DNA from: Axinella damicornis
Taxonomy: Eukaryota; Porifera; Demospongiae; Axinellida; Axinellidae
DNA: 64,000 nt
Assembly (NCBI GenBank): GCA_963931865.1
Contig: OZ007511.1
Coordinates: 7,930,344 to 7,994,343 of the forward strand
Direction of reading: 5' to 3'
Both the position numbers and the translations under genes were made by a program. The notes under the pieces were generated by a model. The model was not told where the DNA came from and made no database searches. It saw only the letters and a program-made list of their open reading frames with translations. Positions 1-13,500 of this stretch are shown here, one piece after another; within the stretch, counting starts at the first letter, position 1; every line of letters begins with the position of its first letter.

Positions 1-108
1 GGGATTCCTAGAATTTTGTTTCTATTATAGTGCATTTTCGGCACCTGGCCCCACTACTGTTACATAGATCCCATGGTTGACTCTGCGGTATATTTGAATC
101 TCATGCAG

Positions 109-3100
109 GTCTTCTTTTGGTTGTGTTTGTTGTGCTGGTGCTGGTGTTCAACATTGGGTTGCCAAATGAAATGAGGGGCTTCCTCTTTTATGCACAGGTT
201 TGTTGTTGCTATTATAGACCATTTAGAAATGGAGAATCGTACAGCATCATTTATAAGAAATGTGTACCACACATACAAGACTTTATCTCTCACAGGGTTG
301 GTATGTAGTGGGAAATCTATAGCTAGATATATACGACTGTGTACGTCTCCTGAGGCTGATGGAGGCTTCCTCCTAGCCCTCTGCATGATCTATATATCAC
401 ACGTCCTATAATACTCTTTACATGATACCAATTTTCTGGGTTCCCTCTCCCAAATCACCCTGACTCCTTCCTCAAACTAGCAATACAATTGGTTTTCTCA
501 TGCAATGCTGTGCTATAGTATGTCCGTCTGTCATCTGCATTAGGTTGTGGGATTTGTCTACCTTAATGGTGCTCAAAGTGCATCATGGGTGAGTGCTGAT
601 CTGCAGCTCAGATAGCAAGCTCCGACCAATGATTTTCATTGTTATACCTATAGCCTTGTTCCCAGGCTCTCCCATGCGACGTAACAGCCATGGTGTCTGA
701 TCAATTTAGACGATAGTACAAACGAATGAATTATGAAGAAATAAGGACCCTGCCTACCTGGACCATGAGAATGTGTTTGAGTAAGACTGTTGTGTTTACT
801 ACTACATACTACAATACTTCCTTTTGCATGTATTGTACAGGACTTCCATTTGTCTCACCTGCTTGGATTCAGTGTCTACTTACCTTTGTGTCCCTTCACT
901 GCACTTCCTACCCTGTGGGCTGTTGCCTTCGGTTTCCTCCCCGCTGTTCTGGCCACCATCACGGTTGTGGTGTATATCCTCTGGTAGGTGGCATTGTATA
1001 CATGTCTCACTATGGAGGTATAATCAGCTGCTGTATGTAGCCTGCCTCTCTCTTTCTCCCCTTATCTATAATCTTTTCCTCTTCCCGTCTGCGACATCCC
1101 CACACACAGCCACACCCACACATACACATGCACACACACACACACACACACGTCATAATATGTGTATGCCTTTCCTGATTATCAAGGTCAGGAATAATAT
1201 TATAGTAAAACATTGCATGTGTTTTAAGGTTTGAAGGTCAAGGTCAGGCATCCATGCAGTAACAAACGAAGGTTTAGAGAGTAACATTTCATCCACATAC
1301 ACACACACATACATGCACAGCGCTCGCTTCATCCGCCCACTTAGCCAACGTACTGCCTTCAGTGGGATTTGGCTCATCTTCCTGTTTGTGTACAAATACA
1401 CGGCCGACACCACCGCCAACATCCTCAAGTGTGTCAAGGTGGAAGGAGAAATTGACAAGAGACACTTGATTCGGCTGGTGAGTAATATACCTCCTTTTTC
1501 AGAAGCTGATGAGTATGCACCTATCCCTATCTATCTATCCATCTATCCATCAATCTATCTCTCTATTCCTTACTTAGACTATTCTACCTAATTATAGTCC
1601 AGGAGGACAATGGGTCAAATTTCCCTAAACATGTGAAATGATTCCGCCTGGTTGCCTGAAAATGGATTATGTGAACCAAATCTACACCAAGCAACATTCA
1701 GCAGCACATAATGAAAGATCAGGCATCTAGCTAAGTGTGCTGACCCTGTGTGGGTGTGGCTATCAAGCATGCCAAGTGCTGGACAGCCGCAGTGTTCCTG
1801 TACAGGTGCCTCCCATGCGAGCAGACTCCTTGCGGGGACAAAGAATCTTTAGTATCAGGACATCATTCTAGTCTATGCTTGTTTATTTGCGTCTTTGTTG
1901 TGCTGACGCTTGTGATCTTTGAGGCCTTTTGTAAAGAGAAAACACCCAATTTCATTGCCTTCAAGTCAAATAGTCTAATTAAGCGTGGCATGGTGTAGGT
2001 GAACTTGTACACTCATGTCCACCTTCCTTCTCTCTATTGTTATTTTGGGGTACTGTGGAACCCATCTCTGGGACCTTGGAAGCTTCCATGACAAGGGGGT
2101 GGTCCTTTATAACGAGCAAAAATTACGCACTAAAGTAGTAATTACTTTGAAAAGGTAACCCATGTTTGAGCATGTTTATGTTCCAAAAAACCATGATGTC
2201 CTAATATAAAGTGGGCAGAGAATTCCCTTGTCAGCCACAAAAACTGAAACCTCAGGGCTTTCAAAGCCAGCTTCATTGGGTGGCAATTGTCACGGTTGTA
2301 TATATACATCTCTCAAAATCCATCCCGATACTGAAGCACCATGATTTCATTACTTTCATATCTAGATCTCAAGTCCTTCTGAGGTGTCCATTCTGACTTT
2401 ATGCTGAAAAAAATCACGCAATTCCACTCCCTTCAGGCCTTCTATTACGATGGAACTCTGACCTGTTTTTCCGGAGAGCACCTGATCCTGGCCATTCCCT
2501 CCTGGTTCCTGCTCATACTGGTCGTGTTCATTGTGCCAGGCTTCATCACCCTCATCAGCTTCAAAAGATTCAAGGTAGTTAGTTACTTAGAGACAGTTGT
2601 TTTGCTAGTAAGAGTAGTCCTACACATTAAGATTCAAGGTAGTTAGTTACTTAGAGACAGTTGTTTTGCTAGTAAGAGTAGTCCTACACATTAAGATTCA
2701 AGGTAGTTAGTTACTTAGAGACAGTTGTTTTGCTAGTAAGAGTAGTCCTACACATTAAGATTCAAGGTAGTTAGTTACTTAGAGACAGTTGTTTTGCTAG
2801 TAAGAGCAGTCCTACACATTAAGATTCAAGGTAGTTAGTTACTTAGAGACAGTTGTTTTGCTAGTAAGAGTAGTCCTACACATTAAGATTCAAGGTAGTT
2901 AGTTACTTAGAGACAGTTGTTTTGCTAGTAAGAGTAGTCCTACACATTAAGATTCAAGGTAGTTAGTTACTTAGAGACAGTTGTTTTGCTAGTAAGAGCA
3001 GTCCTACACATTAAGATTCAAGGTAGTTAGTTACTTAGAGACAGTTGTTTTGCTAGTAAGAGTAGTCCTACACATTAAGATTCAAGGTAGTTAGTTACTT

Positions 3101-6100
3101 AGAGACAGTTGTTTTGCTAGTAAGAGTAGTCCTACACATTAAGATTCAAGGTAGTTAGTTACTTAGAGACAGTTGTTTTGCTAGTAAGAGTAGTCCTACA
3201 CATTAAGATTCAAGGTAGTTAGTTACTTAGAGACAGTTGTTTTGCTAGTAAGAGTAGTCCTACACATTAAGATTCAAGGTAGTTAGTTACTTAGAGACAG
3301 TTGTTTTGCTAGTAAGAGCAGTCCTACACATTAAGATTCAAGGTAGTTAGTTACTTAGAGACAGTTGTTTTGCTAGTAAGAGTAGTCCTACACATTAAGA
3401 TTCAAGGTAGTTAGTTACTTAGAGACAGTTGTTTTGCTAGTAAGAGCAGTCCTACACTTTTTCTGTACCTGTGGTAAGCTGTGAATATCAATAAGCTATG
3501 AATATATAAGTCAATTGTCAATGTAAGGAAGTTGATTGCACGTTTTCGCGGAAGTGTCCCAAGCACTTTTGTGTGAGGTGCGGAGCTTAATACATTACTT
3601 TTGAACCCTGTACAAGAGCTTTAGAACTTTTGCGTGAAGAGGGGGGTGAGTGCTTGATACGTGGCGGGCTAGATACGTATTCTACAGTACAGCATATATA
3701 TGAAGTAAGCTACACTTACATGACGACTCTCGAGGGACGTAGCCTACTACCATCGCTCTCCGTTCCCGGCCCAAGGCACACACTGTGGCAAAATGGACGG
3801 CGCAGCCATCGTTTCTGTCCTCGTGTGTAAGTTGAAGAATCTCGGCACCGACGTGCAGTACGGGACCATACTCCCTTGTAGATATGATAACATCGCTCAC
3901 AGCATCTTCCATGATCGGGATCCGTTACCACTATAGCGCTAATAAGCGTATACTCATAATAAGCGCATACTTTCTTGCTGCTGCATGCGATAAGCGCATG
4001 CGCCTATTAACCAGTCTCTACGGTATCCATCTCAATACTATGCATTAATTCCACTTCTCTCCTACCCCCTTACCCTAGATCACACAGCCATTTACAGATG
4101 TTATCACGGATGGTATTGCAATGCGTCGCCGCTGGTGGAGTGGATTTGATGTCATACGAAGGCTCATGTACATTGTTGTGGTCACTGTCGTGGACTTTTC
4201 CTATCCTGACTACACTCAGGTATTAGCTGCCAGTAACTTAAAGTCGCTTCATTCGGGGTTGTTTCTTCATGTAAGAGTCACAAAATATATGGCTTCCTCG
4301 TGTAAGAGTAAAGAAACACTTTGTCTAGTGTGTCTGCTGTGTCCAGTGTGTCTGCTGTGTCCAGTGTGTCTGCTGTGTCTGCTGTGTCCAGTGTGTCTGA
4401 GTGTGTCTGTTGTGTCCAGTGTGTCTGCTGTGTCCAGTGTGTCTGCTGTGTCTGCTGTGTCCAGTGTGCCTGAGTGTGTCTGCTGTGTCCAGTGTGTCTG
4501 CTGTGTCCAGTGTGTCTGAGTGTGTCTGCTGTGTCCAGTGTGTCTGAGTGTGTCTGCTGTGTCCAGTGTGTCTGCTGTGTCCAGTGTGTCTGCTGTGTCT
4601 GAGTGTGTCTGCCGTGTCCAGTGTGTCTGCTGTGTCTGAGTGTGTCTGCTGTGTCCAGTGTGTCTGCTGTGTCCAGTGTGTCTGCTGTGTCCAGTGTGTC
4701 TGCTGTGTCTGCTGTGTCCAGTGTCTGAGTGTGTCTGCTGTGTCCAGTGTGTCTGCTGTGTCCAGGTGTGTCTGCTGTGTCCAGTGTGTCTGCTGTGTCT
4801 GCTGTGTCCAGTGTGTCTGAGTGTGTCTGCTGTGTCCAGTGTGTCTGAGTGTGTCTGCTGTGTCCAGTGTGTCTGCTGTGTCCAGTGTGTCTGCTGTGTC
4901 TGAGTGTGTCTGCCGTGTCCAGTGTCTGCTGTGTCTGAGTGTGTCTGCCGTGTCCAGTGTGTCTGCTGTGTCTGAGTATGTCTGCTGTGTCCAGTGTGTC
5001 CAGTGTGTCTGCTGTGTCCAGTGTGTCTAAGTGTGTCTGCTGTGTCCAGTGTGTCTGCTGTGTCTGAGTGTGTCTGCTGTGTCCAGTGTGTCTGCTGTGT
5101 CCAGTGTGTCTGCTGTGTCTGCTGTGTCCACTGTGTCTGCTGTGTCTGAGTGTGTCTGCTGTGTCCAGTGTGTCCAGTGTGTCTGCTGTGTCCAGTGCGT
5201 CTGAGTGTGTCTGCTGTGTCTGCTGTGTCTGCTGTGTCCAGTGTGTCTGCTGTGTCTGCTGTGTCTGCTGTGTCCAGTGTGTCTGCTGTGTCTGCTGTGT
5301 CTGCTGTGTCCAGTGTGTCTGCTGTGTCTGCTGTGTCCAGTGTGTCTGCTGTGTCCAGTGCGTCTGAGTGTGTCTGCTGTGTCCAGTGTGTCTGCTGTGT
5401 CTGCTGTGTCCAGTGTGTCTGCTGTGTCCAGTGTGTCTGCTGTGTCCAGTGTGTCTGCTGTGTCCAGTGTGTCCAGTGTGTCTGCTGTGTCCAGTGCGTC
5501 TGAGTGTCTGCTGTGTCTGCTGTGTCTGCTGTGTCCAGTGTGTCTGCTGTGTCTGCTGTGTCTGCTGTGTCTGCTGTGTCTGCTGTGTCTGCTGTGTCCA
5601 GTGTGTCTGCTGTGTCCAGTGTGTCTGCTGTGTCCAGTGTGTCTGAGTGTGTCTGCTGTGTCCAGTGTGTCTGCTGTGTCCAGTGTGTCCAGTGTGTCTG
5701 CTGTGTCTGCTGTGTCCAGTGTGTCTGAGTGTGTCTGCTGTGTCCAGTGTGTCTGCTGTGTCTGCTGTGTCCAGTGTGTCTGAGTGTGTCTGCTGTGTCC
5801 AGTGTGTCTGCTGTGTCTGCTGTGTCCAGTGTGTCTGAGTGTGTCTGCTGTGTCCAGTGTGTCTGCTGTGTCCAGTGTGTCTGCTGTGTCCAGTGTGTCT
5901 GCTGTGTCCAGTGTGTCTGCTGTGTCTGCTGTGTCTAGTGTGTCTGAGTGTGTCTGCTGTGTCTGCTGTGTCCAGTGTGTCTGCTGTGTCCAGTGTGTCT
6001 GCTGTGTCTGAGTGTGTCTGCTGTGTCCAGTGTGTCTGCTGTGTCTGAGTGTGTCTGCTGTGTCCAGTGTGTCTGCTGTGTCCAGTGTGTCTGCTGTGTC

Positions 6101-8611
6101 CTGTGTGTCTGCTGTGCCTGCTGTGTCTGCAGTGTCTCAGGTGCTTATGGCATGTTGGTGTCTTGATGCACACACTGCAACTTCAATTACCTACCAGCAA
6201 GAAATTTGCAATTGATAGAGGAGAATCTTTATCTGATGGTCAGACTTTGAGACGATAATTGTAATGGAAGTATCCCAGTCCAGTGAATACAAAGACACAA
6301 GTACTACATGTATAACCAAACTGTACAACGATATAGTTTATTATTCTTCATCATTGTTCTGTTCATGTCCTCTACCACATTCTGTTGTATTTCGAGAGAA
6401 GACCATCCATCAAGTCCAGTCTAAAGTTCAGCACATGCACTCTAGAACGTAACTAGTTATACAAGTTACTGCTGTATACCTTCAACCATACCATTACATC
6501 ACTATACATATATATTATTATTATATTTAAAACTATTTATAGTAGTTCCTTTTTTCGAGATTTGGGTTATAAGAACAATGCTTATTCGACATCATATCTA
6601 TCTGGCAAGAAGTTTGAACATTGTATACATCATTAACTGGACAGGGAGGGAGGGGGTGGATAGTATAGCTACTGTGTAATGGAGTCTGACCACTCAAATG
6701 AGCTAGCCTGGGTAACCTATTTGATTTTAACAGGGGTAGACACCACATGTACAACGCGGGCACCTGCATCAAGACACCAACATGCCATAAACACCTGAGA
6801 CACAGCAGACACAGCAGGCTCAGCAGACACACTGGACACAGCAGACACACTGGACACAGCAGACACACTGGACACAGCAGACACACTGGACACAGCAGAC
6901 ACACTGGACACACTGGACACAGCAGACACACTGGACACAGCAGACACACTGGACACAGCAGACACACTGGACACAGCAGACACAGCAGACACACTGGACA
7001 CAGCAGACACACTGGACACAGCAGACACAGCAGACACACTGGACACAGCAGACACACTGGACACAGCAGACACACTGGACACAGCAGACACACTGGACAC
7101 AGCAGACACACTGGACACAGCAGACACACTGGACACAGCAGACACACTGGACACAGCAGACACACTGGACACAGCAGACACACTGGACACACTGGACACA
7201 GCAGACACACTGGACACAGCAGACACACTGGACACAGCAGACACACTGGACACAGCAGACACACTGGACACAGCAGACACACTGGACACAGCAGACACAC
7301 TGGACACAGCAGACACACTGACACAGCAGACACACTGGACACAGCAGACACACTGGACACACTGGACACAACAGACACACTCAGACACAGCAGACACACT
7401 GGACACAGCAGACACACTGGACACAGCAGACACAGCAGACACACTGGACACAGCAGACACACTGGACACAGCAGACACAGCAGACACACTGGACACAGCA
7501 GACACACTGGACACTCTGGACACAGCAGACACACTGGACACAGCAGACACACTGGACACAGCAGACACAGCAGACACAGCAGACACACTGGACACAGCAG
7601 ACACACTGGACACAGCAGACACACTGGACACAGCAGACACACTCAGACACAGCAGACACACTGGACACAGCAGACACACTGGACACACTGGACACAGCAG
7701 ACACACTGGACACAGCAGACACACTGGACACAGCAGACACACTGGACACAGCAGACACACTGGACACAGCAGACACACTGACACAGCAGACACACTGGAC
7801 ACAGCAGACACACTGGACACACTGGACACAACAGACACACTCAGACACAGCAGACACACTGGACACAGCAGACACACTGGACACAGCAGACACACTGGAC
7901 ACAGCAGACACAGCAGACACACTGGACACAGCAGACACACTGGACACAGCAGACACAGCAGACACACTGGACACAGCAGACACACTGGACACTCTGGACA
8001 CAGCAGACACACTGGACACAGCAGACACACTGGACACAGCAGACACAGCAGACACAGCAGACACACTGGACACAGCAGACACACTGGACACAGCAGACAC
8101 ACTGGACACAGCAGACACACTCAGACACAGCAGACACACTGGACACAGCAGACACACTGGACACACTGGACACAGCAGACACACTGGACACAGCAGACAC
8201 ACTGGACACAGCAGACACACTGGACACAGCAGACACACTGGACACAGCAGACACACTGGACACTTCAGACACACTGGACACAGCAGACACACTGGACACA
8301 GCAGACACACTGGACACAGCAGACACACTAGACAAAGTGTATCTTTACTCTTACACGAGGAAGCCATATATTTCGTGACTCTTACATGAAGAAACAACCT
8401 CATTCGGTCTCACTCACAAAAGAACTGGAGAGGGAGTTATTCCTAGCTATGTGCATAACAAATAAATTTCGATCACATGCAATTGCACTCAAAATAATTA
8501 TCTTGTGATGTAAATTGGATGTAAGTTATCTGTGGTGGAAATGAGGGTAGTCAGTGGCTAGTCACCCAGGTTGATATGGCTACTGAATGCCCCACGCTTC
8601 CCTCCCTCTCA

Positions 8612-8646
<35 letters not shown>

Positions 8647-9337
8647 TTCTGCACATGCAGCTTGCACTTGCCTTCGTCACCCTGATTGTACTAGCAGTGC
8701 TGTGTGCTGCCAAACCGTACACAAAGACCATTACAAACTTTATCGAGGCAGCCATTCTGCTTGACTTACTTCTGCTCACCATCCACTTTCTTAATGACAG
8801 GGAGTTCAGAAGGATATCCACTCCCTACAGCTCCTATATTCTCTTCCTTCTTCCATTCCTCTATGCAATCCTGTACATCAGCATCAGGATTCTGGGAATG
8901 ATATGGTGAGGAGCTACATACTAGCAACCGATGTTGTTCCCAGGCCTCCACCACGTACAGCTAAGTTGTTGGTTGCAACACAACAAACAACAAAAGCTCA
9001 GGTGCACGTGGAGGCCTCAGATCTTTCAGACTAAGTAATCTAGTACAACAGAAATTGAACAGGTTGATGCCACAATGTGTCTTATTATCTACATAGGAAG
9101 AAGTATGTCCCTCTAGATGTTCGGATGTTGGCCAAATATTACACCTCGTCTAGACCCTACAAGTCATGGCCATGGCGCAGCAGCAAGCCGTTGCTCAAGC
9201 GGCAGAGCACAGATCTGGAAGCGCTGACAGCACAAGATGCGTTGGAAACAGAGCAACAGATTGCCGGGGGGGAGGAGGACCAAACCCACCTCGAAACTGA
9301 CTATTCACACTTCAGAGAAGAACTCCTCGAAGACTAG
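109..9337 (+). CDS. Multi-pass membrane protein, 3' part of gene (sponge beta-helix/TM family); exons 109-197, 841-983, 1321-1477, 2437-2574, 4079-4219, 8661-8905, 9097-9337
   Basis: Seven exons with GT-AG borders and compatible phases give about 383 residues ending in TAG at 9335-9337. The 5' part, probably with an extracellular domain, lies before the window. The product has six or seven hydrophobic segments, for example around GFLPAVLATITVVVYIL, WLIFLFVYKYTADTT, AIPSWFLLILVVFIV, LMYIVVVTVVDF, FVTLIVLAVLCAA and ILFLLPFLYAILYISI. It ends in an acidic, charged cytoplasmic-like tail. The membrane half aligns segment by segment with the gene at 28664-37012: MRGFLFYAQ with GIIFYANIV, FYYDGTLTCF with VWLLDGNIP, and RRRWWSGFDVIRRL with KFRFWTGLLFLVRV. 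This supports the exon joins, including phase-0 joins at 1477/2437 and 2574/4079. Function is unknown; a surface receptor is a guess. Introns carry a minisatellite and a fold-back transposon. Exon joins are inferred without transcripts, and a short exon could be missing. Confidence 0.72.
1100..1152. repeat. CA-rich microsatellite in intron
   Basis: A CA/CACACC-rich stretch with a pure (CA)n core near 1131-1151. It lies in the intron before the exon at 1321. Confidence 0.8.
2571..3458 (+). repeat. 64-bp minisatellite, about 14 copies, starting in the 3' end of an exon
   Basis: The unit starts CAAGGTAGTTAGTTACTTAG and recurs every 64 bp from 2571 (2635, 2699, ... 3403). The copies are nearly perfect. 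The main variant is T or C in AGAGTAGTCC/AGAGCAGTCC, with C in copies 4, 7, 12 and 14. The first copy overlaps the last bases of the exon ending at 2574, so each unit repeats the exon-end/donor context AAGATTCAAG|GTAGTT or TTCAAG|GTAGTT. The array therefore multiplies a 5' splice-site-like sequence. The near identity of copies indicates recent expansion. Confidence 0.95.
4257..8399. mobile_element. Fold-back transposable element with ~1.6-1.9 kb inverted arms made of tandem repeats
   Basis: The left end GGTTGTTTCTTCATGTAAGA and right end TCTTACATGAAGAAACAACC are exact reverse complements. Inverted homology continues through about 80 bp of unique sequence into long arrays of 9-bp words (GTGTCTGCT, GTGTCCAGT, GTGTCTGAG), roughly 4330-6140 on the left and 6790-8335 on the right, in opposite orientation. 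The inner arm ends are also unique and match (left about 6130-6165, right about 6765-6800). The 8-bp sequence TCATTCGG is duplicated at 4249-4256 and 8400-8407, as expected of a target-site duplication. No transposase ORF is present, so the element is non-autonomous. The architecture recalls Drosophila Foldback/Galileo elements, and an 8-bp duplication also fits hAT or P types. The superfamily is not assigned. It sits in the intron between exons 4079-4219 and 8661-8905. Confidence 0.9.
6170..6764. other. Unique central spacer of the fold-back element
   Basis: About 590 bp of AT-rich, non-repetitive sequence between the inverted arms. No convincing coding region is visible in it, so it is not a transposase gene. 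It would form the loop if the intron RNA folded on itself. Confidence 0.6.
8614..8644. repeat. (AC)n microsatellite just upstream of an acceptor
   Basis: A pure AC run followed by CTTTCTGCACATGCAG, the acceptor for the exon at 8661. Confidence 0.9.
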
Positions 9338-10568
9338 TAATTCGGCCGCTTACTGTTCTTACGTACATTTTAACTACCCCTCTTCATGTTATAATTAAGC
9401 ATTTTAACCCCCAAGCTTTCATGCCCGATAATGATTCCATCAGTATATATACACCATAGCCACAACAGAATTCCAATGCTCATGCAGTGGGTCTCTATTG
9501 AGTGTCCCATTACTCAAGACACTGTGCATTTATTGGATGTACTTGCTTTACTGCTACTTGATGTAATATTAGTGATGCCAACAGCATCCAATTCTGTAAG
9601 TGTCAATATAATGTGCATACACTTCACACCCACACTCAGATTCTAGTTACAGGTATGCATGAAGTGCTGAGAACCGGCCTGACTGGATGTCTAACCCACA
9701 ACTCAAATCCTGGTGTAATCACATGAAAATATTATGAGCATATGGCCCAAAATTTAGACCGCACTCTGGTTCTCGGCCCTTCGATTATTATGGGACTAAA
9801 CTCTGGTGCTGTTCCAGCCATGCATGCCATGTTTGGCTGCAACAATGTTTTTTACCAAGGAGAGCCTGTGGATGCGGCTAAACATTTTGCTCTTCGTACA
9901 CTCTGATCATACTACAGTAGCTTGCCTGATAGGTTACTGTATACTACAGTGCATACATGCAGCTGCAGGCAGTGACTGTATATATTAGACTGGCTGTTCA
10001 AGGAATTGAGCCATGCAATGGCATGGTGCTCCTCATGCACAAAAAACGTTTTACGACTGCACTCAAGTAAAATGACTCCAATTCCCACACATCATCATCA
10101 TTCTGCAGAGTTTTCACAATACAATCAAGTTCAGTGGTACAGTTCAGCAAGTGAATGAAACACTAATAAAATTTTCATGATCCAAAACCATACAGCTTAG
10201 CTGCAAATGAATTACAGGGGTACAGTTAGAGCAAACTCCCTGAAAGAAATCAGTTCAATCCTCTGGGATTCACCGACTGAAGAAGAGTTCATGCCGCTGA
10301 GGTGCTGTGAGGGTAGAGAGAGTTCAGCCATTTATGTATATACTGCAGCATGTGACTGCAAGCAATATAAAATTATTCTGCCAAGAAAAAAATGCAAGAT
10401 CCCCAAATTCCAGGCACATCGACCACAGATACATGGAAAACTACCGTAACAGAAAAACAGTCCAGTGGACATTCAGTAAAGTCAAGCAGGACACGGCCAA
10501 TTGATCCATCCATTACCATATACACGAAGCAAGAACCCCACACTGCCACACAATTAATGTGCTCTTAC
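9338..10568. other. Intergenic region between two convergent genes
   Basis: This holds the 3' flank of the membrane-protein gene and the 3' end of the oxidase gene on the other strand. The final exon of the oxidase (after the donor at 10568) must lie here or the transcript ends in the intron, but I could not place it. No repeat array or RNA gene is visible. Confidence 0.4.
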
Positions 10569-13500
10569 GGTAGCAGCCAGCCGTGGTGATGTCATCACAG
10601 CAGGTGCGGAAGTAGTAGCAGGTGACATCACAGTAACAGCCCGAGACAGCCTTGCAGTCACCCTCAGTACAGCACCCACTGTAGCCAGCTGCAGCACAGC
10701 CCTGATAGGTGGCACCGACCTGAGCTTCAACCTGAGCCTCGACCTGGACAGCCTGCTGAGCTCTGTTCCACCCCCAGGATGCTGGAAGCATACAAACAAA
10801 GTTAGTAGCGTAACGTTAAGGAAACAATAAGCAATCAACCACACAGAGTAGTCAATAAATGTTTTGCTTCATAGTCCCATAACGTGATGCACAGCAACAG
10901 CTATAGATCAAACTTTCGGACTTACACCGTCCAGTGCAACCAATTGTATTGATGTCCGGGCAGCAGTTGCTGTAGTGATGGCAGCTCGAGTCACACCAAC
11001 AGCGCCCTGCAGTAACGTAGCAGGCATTGCCTGGTTTCTTGCAGCACCCATTTGTGAACCCTGCAGCACGACATGTGGTTGAAGGGGCTGGCGAAGGGAG
11101 GAGGAGAAAAGGTTAAATGCAGCAGTATCATTCAATACATGCACTGTATAATACCACAGCAAGATAATCAACGAACTCTCACGCACACACTGAAACACAC
11201 ACGGGTTGGCCATAGCCACACACACAAAAGCAACAACAGCTTAATGCATGCAGAGAAGCTGGAAGGCAATCACCCCAATCCCCAAGAAAACAGTGGCTCA
11301 AAAAACAAGGAAGGCTCTCATCACTACTGCCAACAAGAACGTGACTTACTTTGTTTAGGGCACACAGTGGCGATGTCTGGGCAGCAGTTGTTGTACTCGT
11401 GGCACTGAGAGTCACACCAACAGTTGCCGGCATCCACGTAGCAGCCTCTGTCCGGCCGACTGCAGCATCCACTGAACCCAGCAGCTGCACATGTGGTGGG
11501 TTTAGGATTAGGATTGTGGTCCAACCAGTCGTAGAAATCTTCAAGCAGCGTTGGTTCATAGGGTCCTGCAAGGCGCATGTCTTCCGGTGCTGGGTTCTGG
11601 TTGGGTCGAGCTTCATTAAGGACCACACCCATTCCTTCCACTGCATGGTTCTCCACGTGACAGTGCATGAACCAGACGCCAGGGTTGTCAGCTACCATTG
11701 CGATCACAGCATAGCCACCAGCTGGAGCCATGACGGTGTCTTTGCGAGGAGTACGTGGATCAATCTTTCCAGTAGTTGTGGATGGATATTTGTACTCCTT
11801 TCCTGGAGCCCAATTTGTTGACGTACAGACATAGTCATTTCGGTCATTCGGTGCTCCTGTAATAGGATTGTGTACATATCCACATCTGGGAACACCTGCC
11901 GGACGATTGCACTTGATGTCATCAGAAAAGCAATCCACAAAACCAGTTGTAGAGTTGATGGGTGGTAGGCCAATCTTAAGCACCCAGAAGCTGTGGCCAT
12001 GCATGTGCACGGGGTGGCTGAATGTGCCATGTGGTCCAGCTACAGTGTAAACCATCTGATAGGATTTTTGGTAGTCGAGACCTCTCACATGGACACAAGA
12101 ACAGTTTGGATTGAAGACCGTCAGTCTCACGCCGTTGCACATGTTGGGATTGTCAAGTTCCTTACAGAGTTCTTCATTAACCAGCTGCTGGTAAGCTTCC
12201 TCACTTCCAGTCAATGCTGGAGGAACTGATGGAAAGAGAGTGCGACGGCCATTCACGGAACTCAGAGCTCCCACACCTTCAGTGCCAAACTGGAAAAAGA
12301 TCTCTTCGTCAGGGGTAACCTTTGGAAGCAAGATCTCGGGGGTGGGGATGATAAGCCTAAGGGAATCTACATATATACAGGAGAGTTTGTATGAGGGGTG
12401 TATATTCCATGGACAGTTCATTATTTTGCAGGGATGGGATGAGGTGCAGGTGGAGTTGACAGGGATAGAGTGTTCCTTGATGTGCACATAATCCGCTGAA
12501 GTTGGTAGGCTAGACCCTGGTAGATTGTAGTGGAGTATTGATTCAGCTGCACGGTCCAGTAGCAGGCGGTAGGGCGCTGGTTCTGTAGGTGTGGTGTTCT
12601 CCTCAACATCAATTTCTTGTGCCTCACTTCGCATCCAGAAGTTACACTTGCTTGGGCTAGACTTGGTGATGAGTAGGAAGTCGTATCGCTCTCCCGACTG
12701 AAGGGCAATATAGTCCACAGGGACAGGGTCAACCCAGTACCCATCTGTCCCCACAACCCAGAGTTGATGCTCATCTATTGAGAATCGGAACACATAGTTA
12801 TTGATGGCTCCGATCAGACGGAAGCGGTACACTTGGGCTGGGTCTACACTGAAAATATGAAGACGTGATTTCAGATATGGATATTCATTACCGGGATGTT
12901 TGCCTTTTCCATTGATCAGCGCAGACCAGAATGGATAATTTCCGGCCTCTTTTCCGTCTGGTCCAATTGTGAAAGGTTCAGGGTTATCATCAGCGCCTGG
13001 AGGTGCAAGTCCAGAATTGCTGTAGAACCAGATGGCACTTTCAAGCAATGAGTAGGCATCGACTGCTGGTTCTCGATACCAGTCAGCTATGGTCACTGTG
13101 TGCTCAGCTGGTTTGTCCTGGTACTGCTTCAGCTCAGTGGGCAGGGCCTGCCTAATCTGATTCACCACGGCTGGTCTCTCTTTGACAATCAGTGCTCCAA
13201 ACAGACCATCCGATCGCTGGACTCCAGTGTGAGAGTGGTACCAGTGGGTACCGGAGGGGCTTGCCTTGAAGATGTAGCGGAAAGACTTCTGTGGATCAAT
13301 TGCATGTTGTGTAATGTGGTGGACACCGTCCATAAAGTACGTGTTGTACTGATACATGCCATGCCAGTGAATAGATGTGGTCTCCATTTGGAGGTGATTG
13401 TTCACATTTGCTACCACAGTCTGGTCTGTCGATACGATCAAGGATGGGCCAGGGACCTGTCCATTCACTCCAACAAAAGACTTGAAGGTGGTCCCATCAA

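Noticed and set aside
1768..1812. Possible exon reading KCWTAAVFLY
   Set aside because: It resembles a family motif, but joining 1477 directly to 2437 already gives the expected family sequence in phase.
2571..3458. CRISPR-like regular array
   Set aside because: Units are contiguous 64-bp copies without variable spacers and lie at a eukaryotic exon border. The same applies to the 53-bp array at 62357.
3793..3936. 47-codon ORF starting MDGAAIVSVLVCK
   Set aside because: It lies in an intron, has no recognised domain and no support beyond an open frame.
4278..8403. Very long open frames (up to 631 codons) in both orientations
   Set aside because: They are translations of the 9-bp tandem words of the fold-back arms. 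A repeat length divisible by three keeps all frames open, and the frames overlap each other on both strands.
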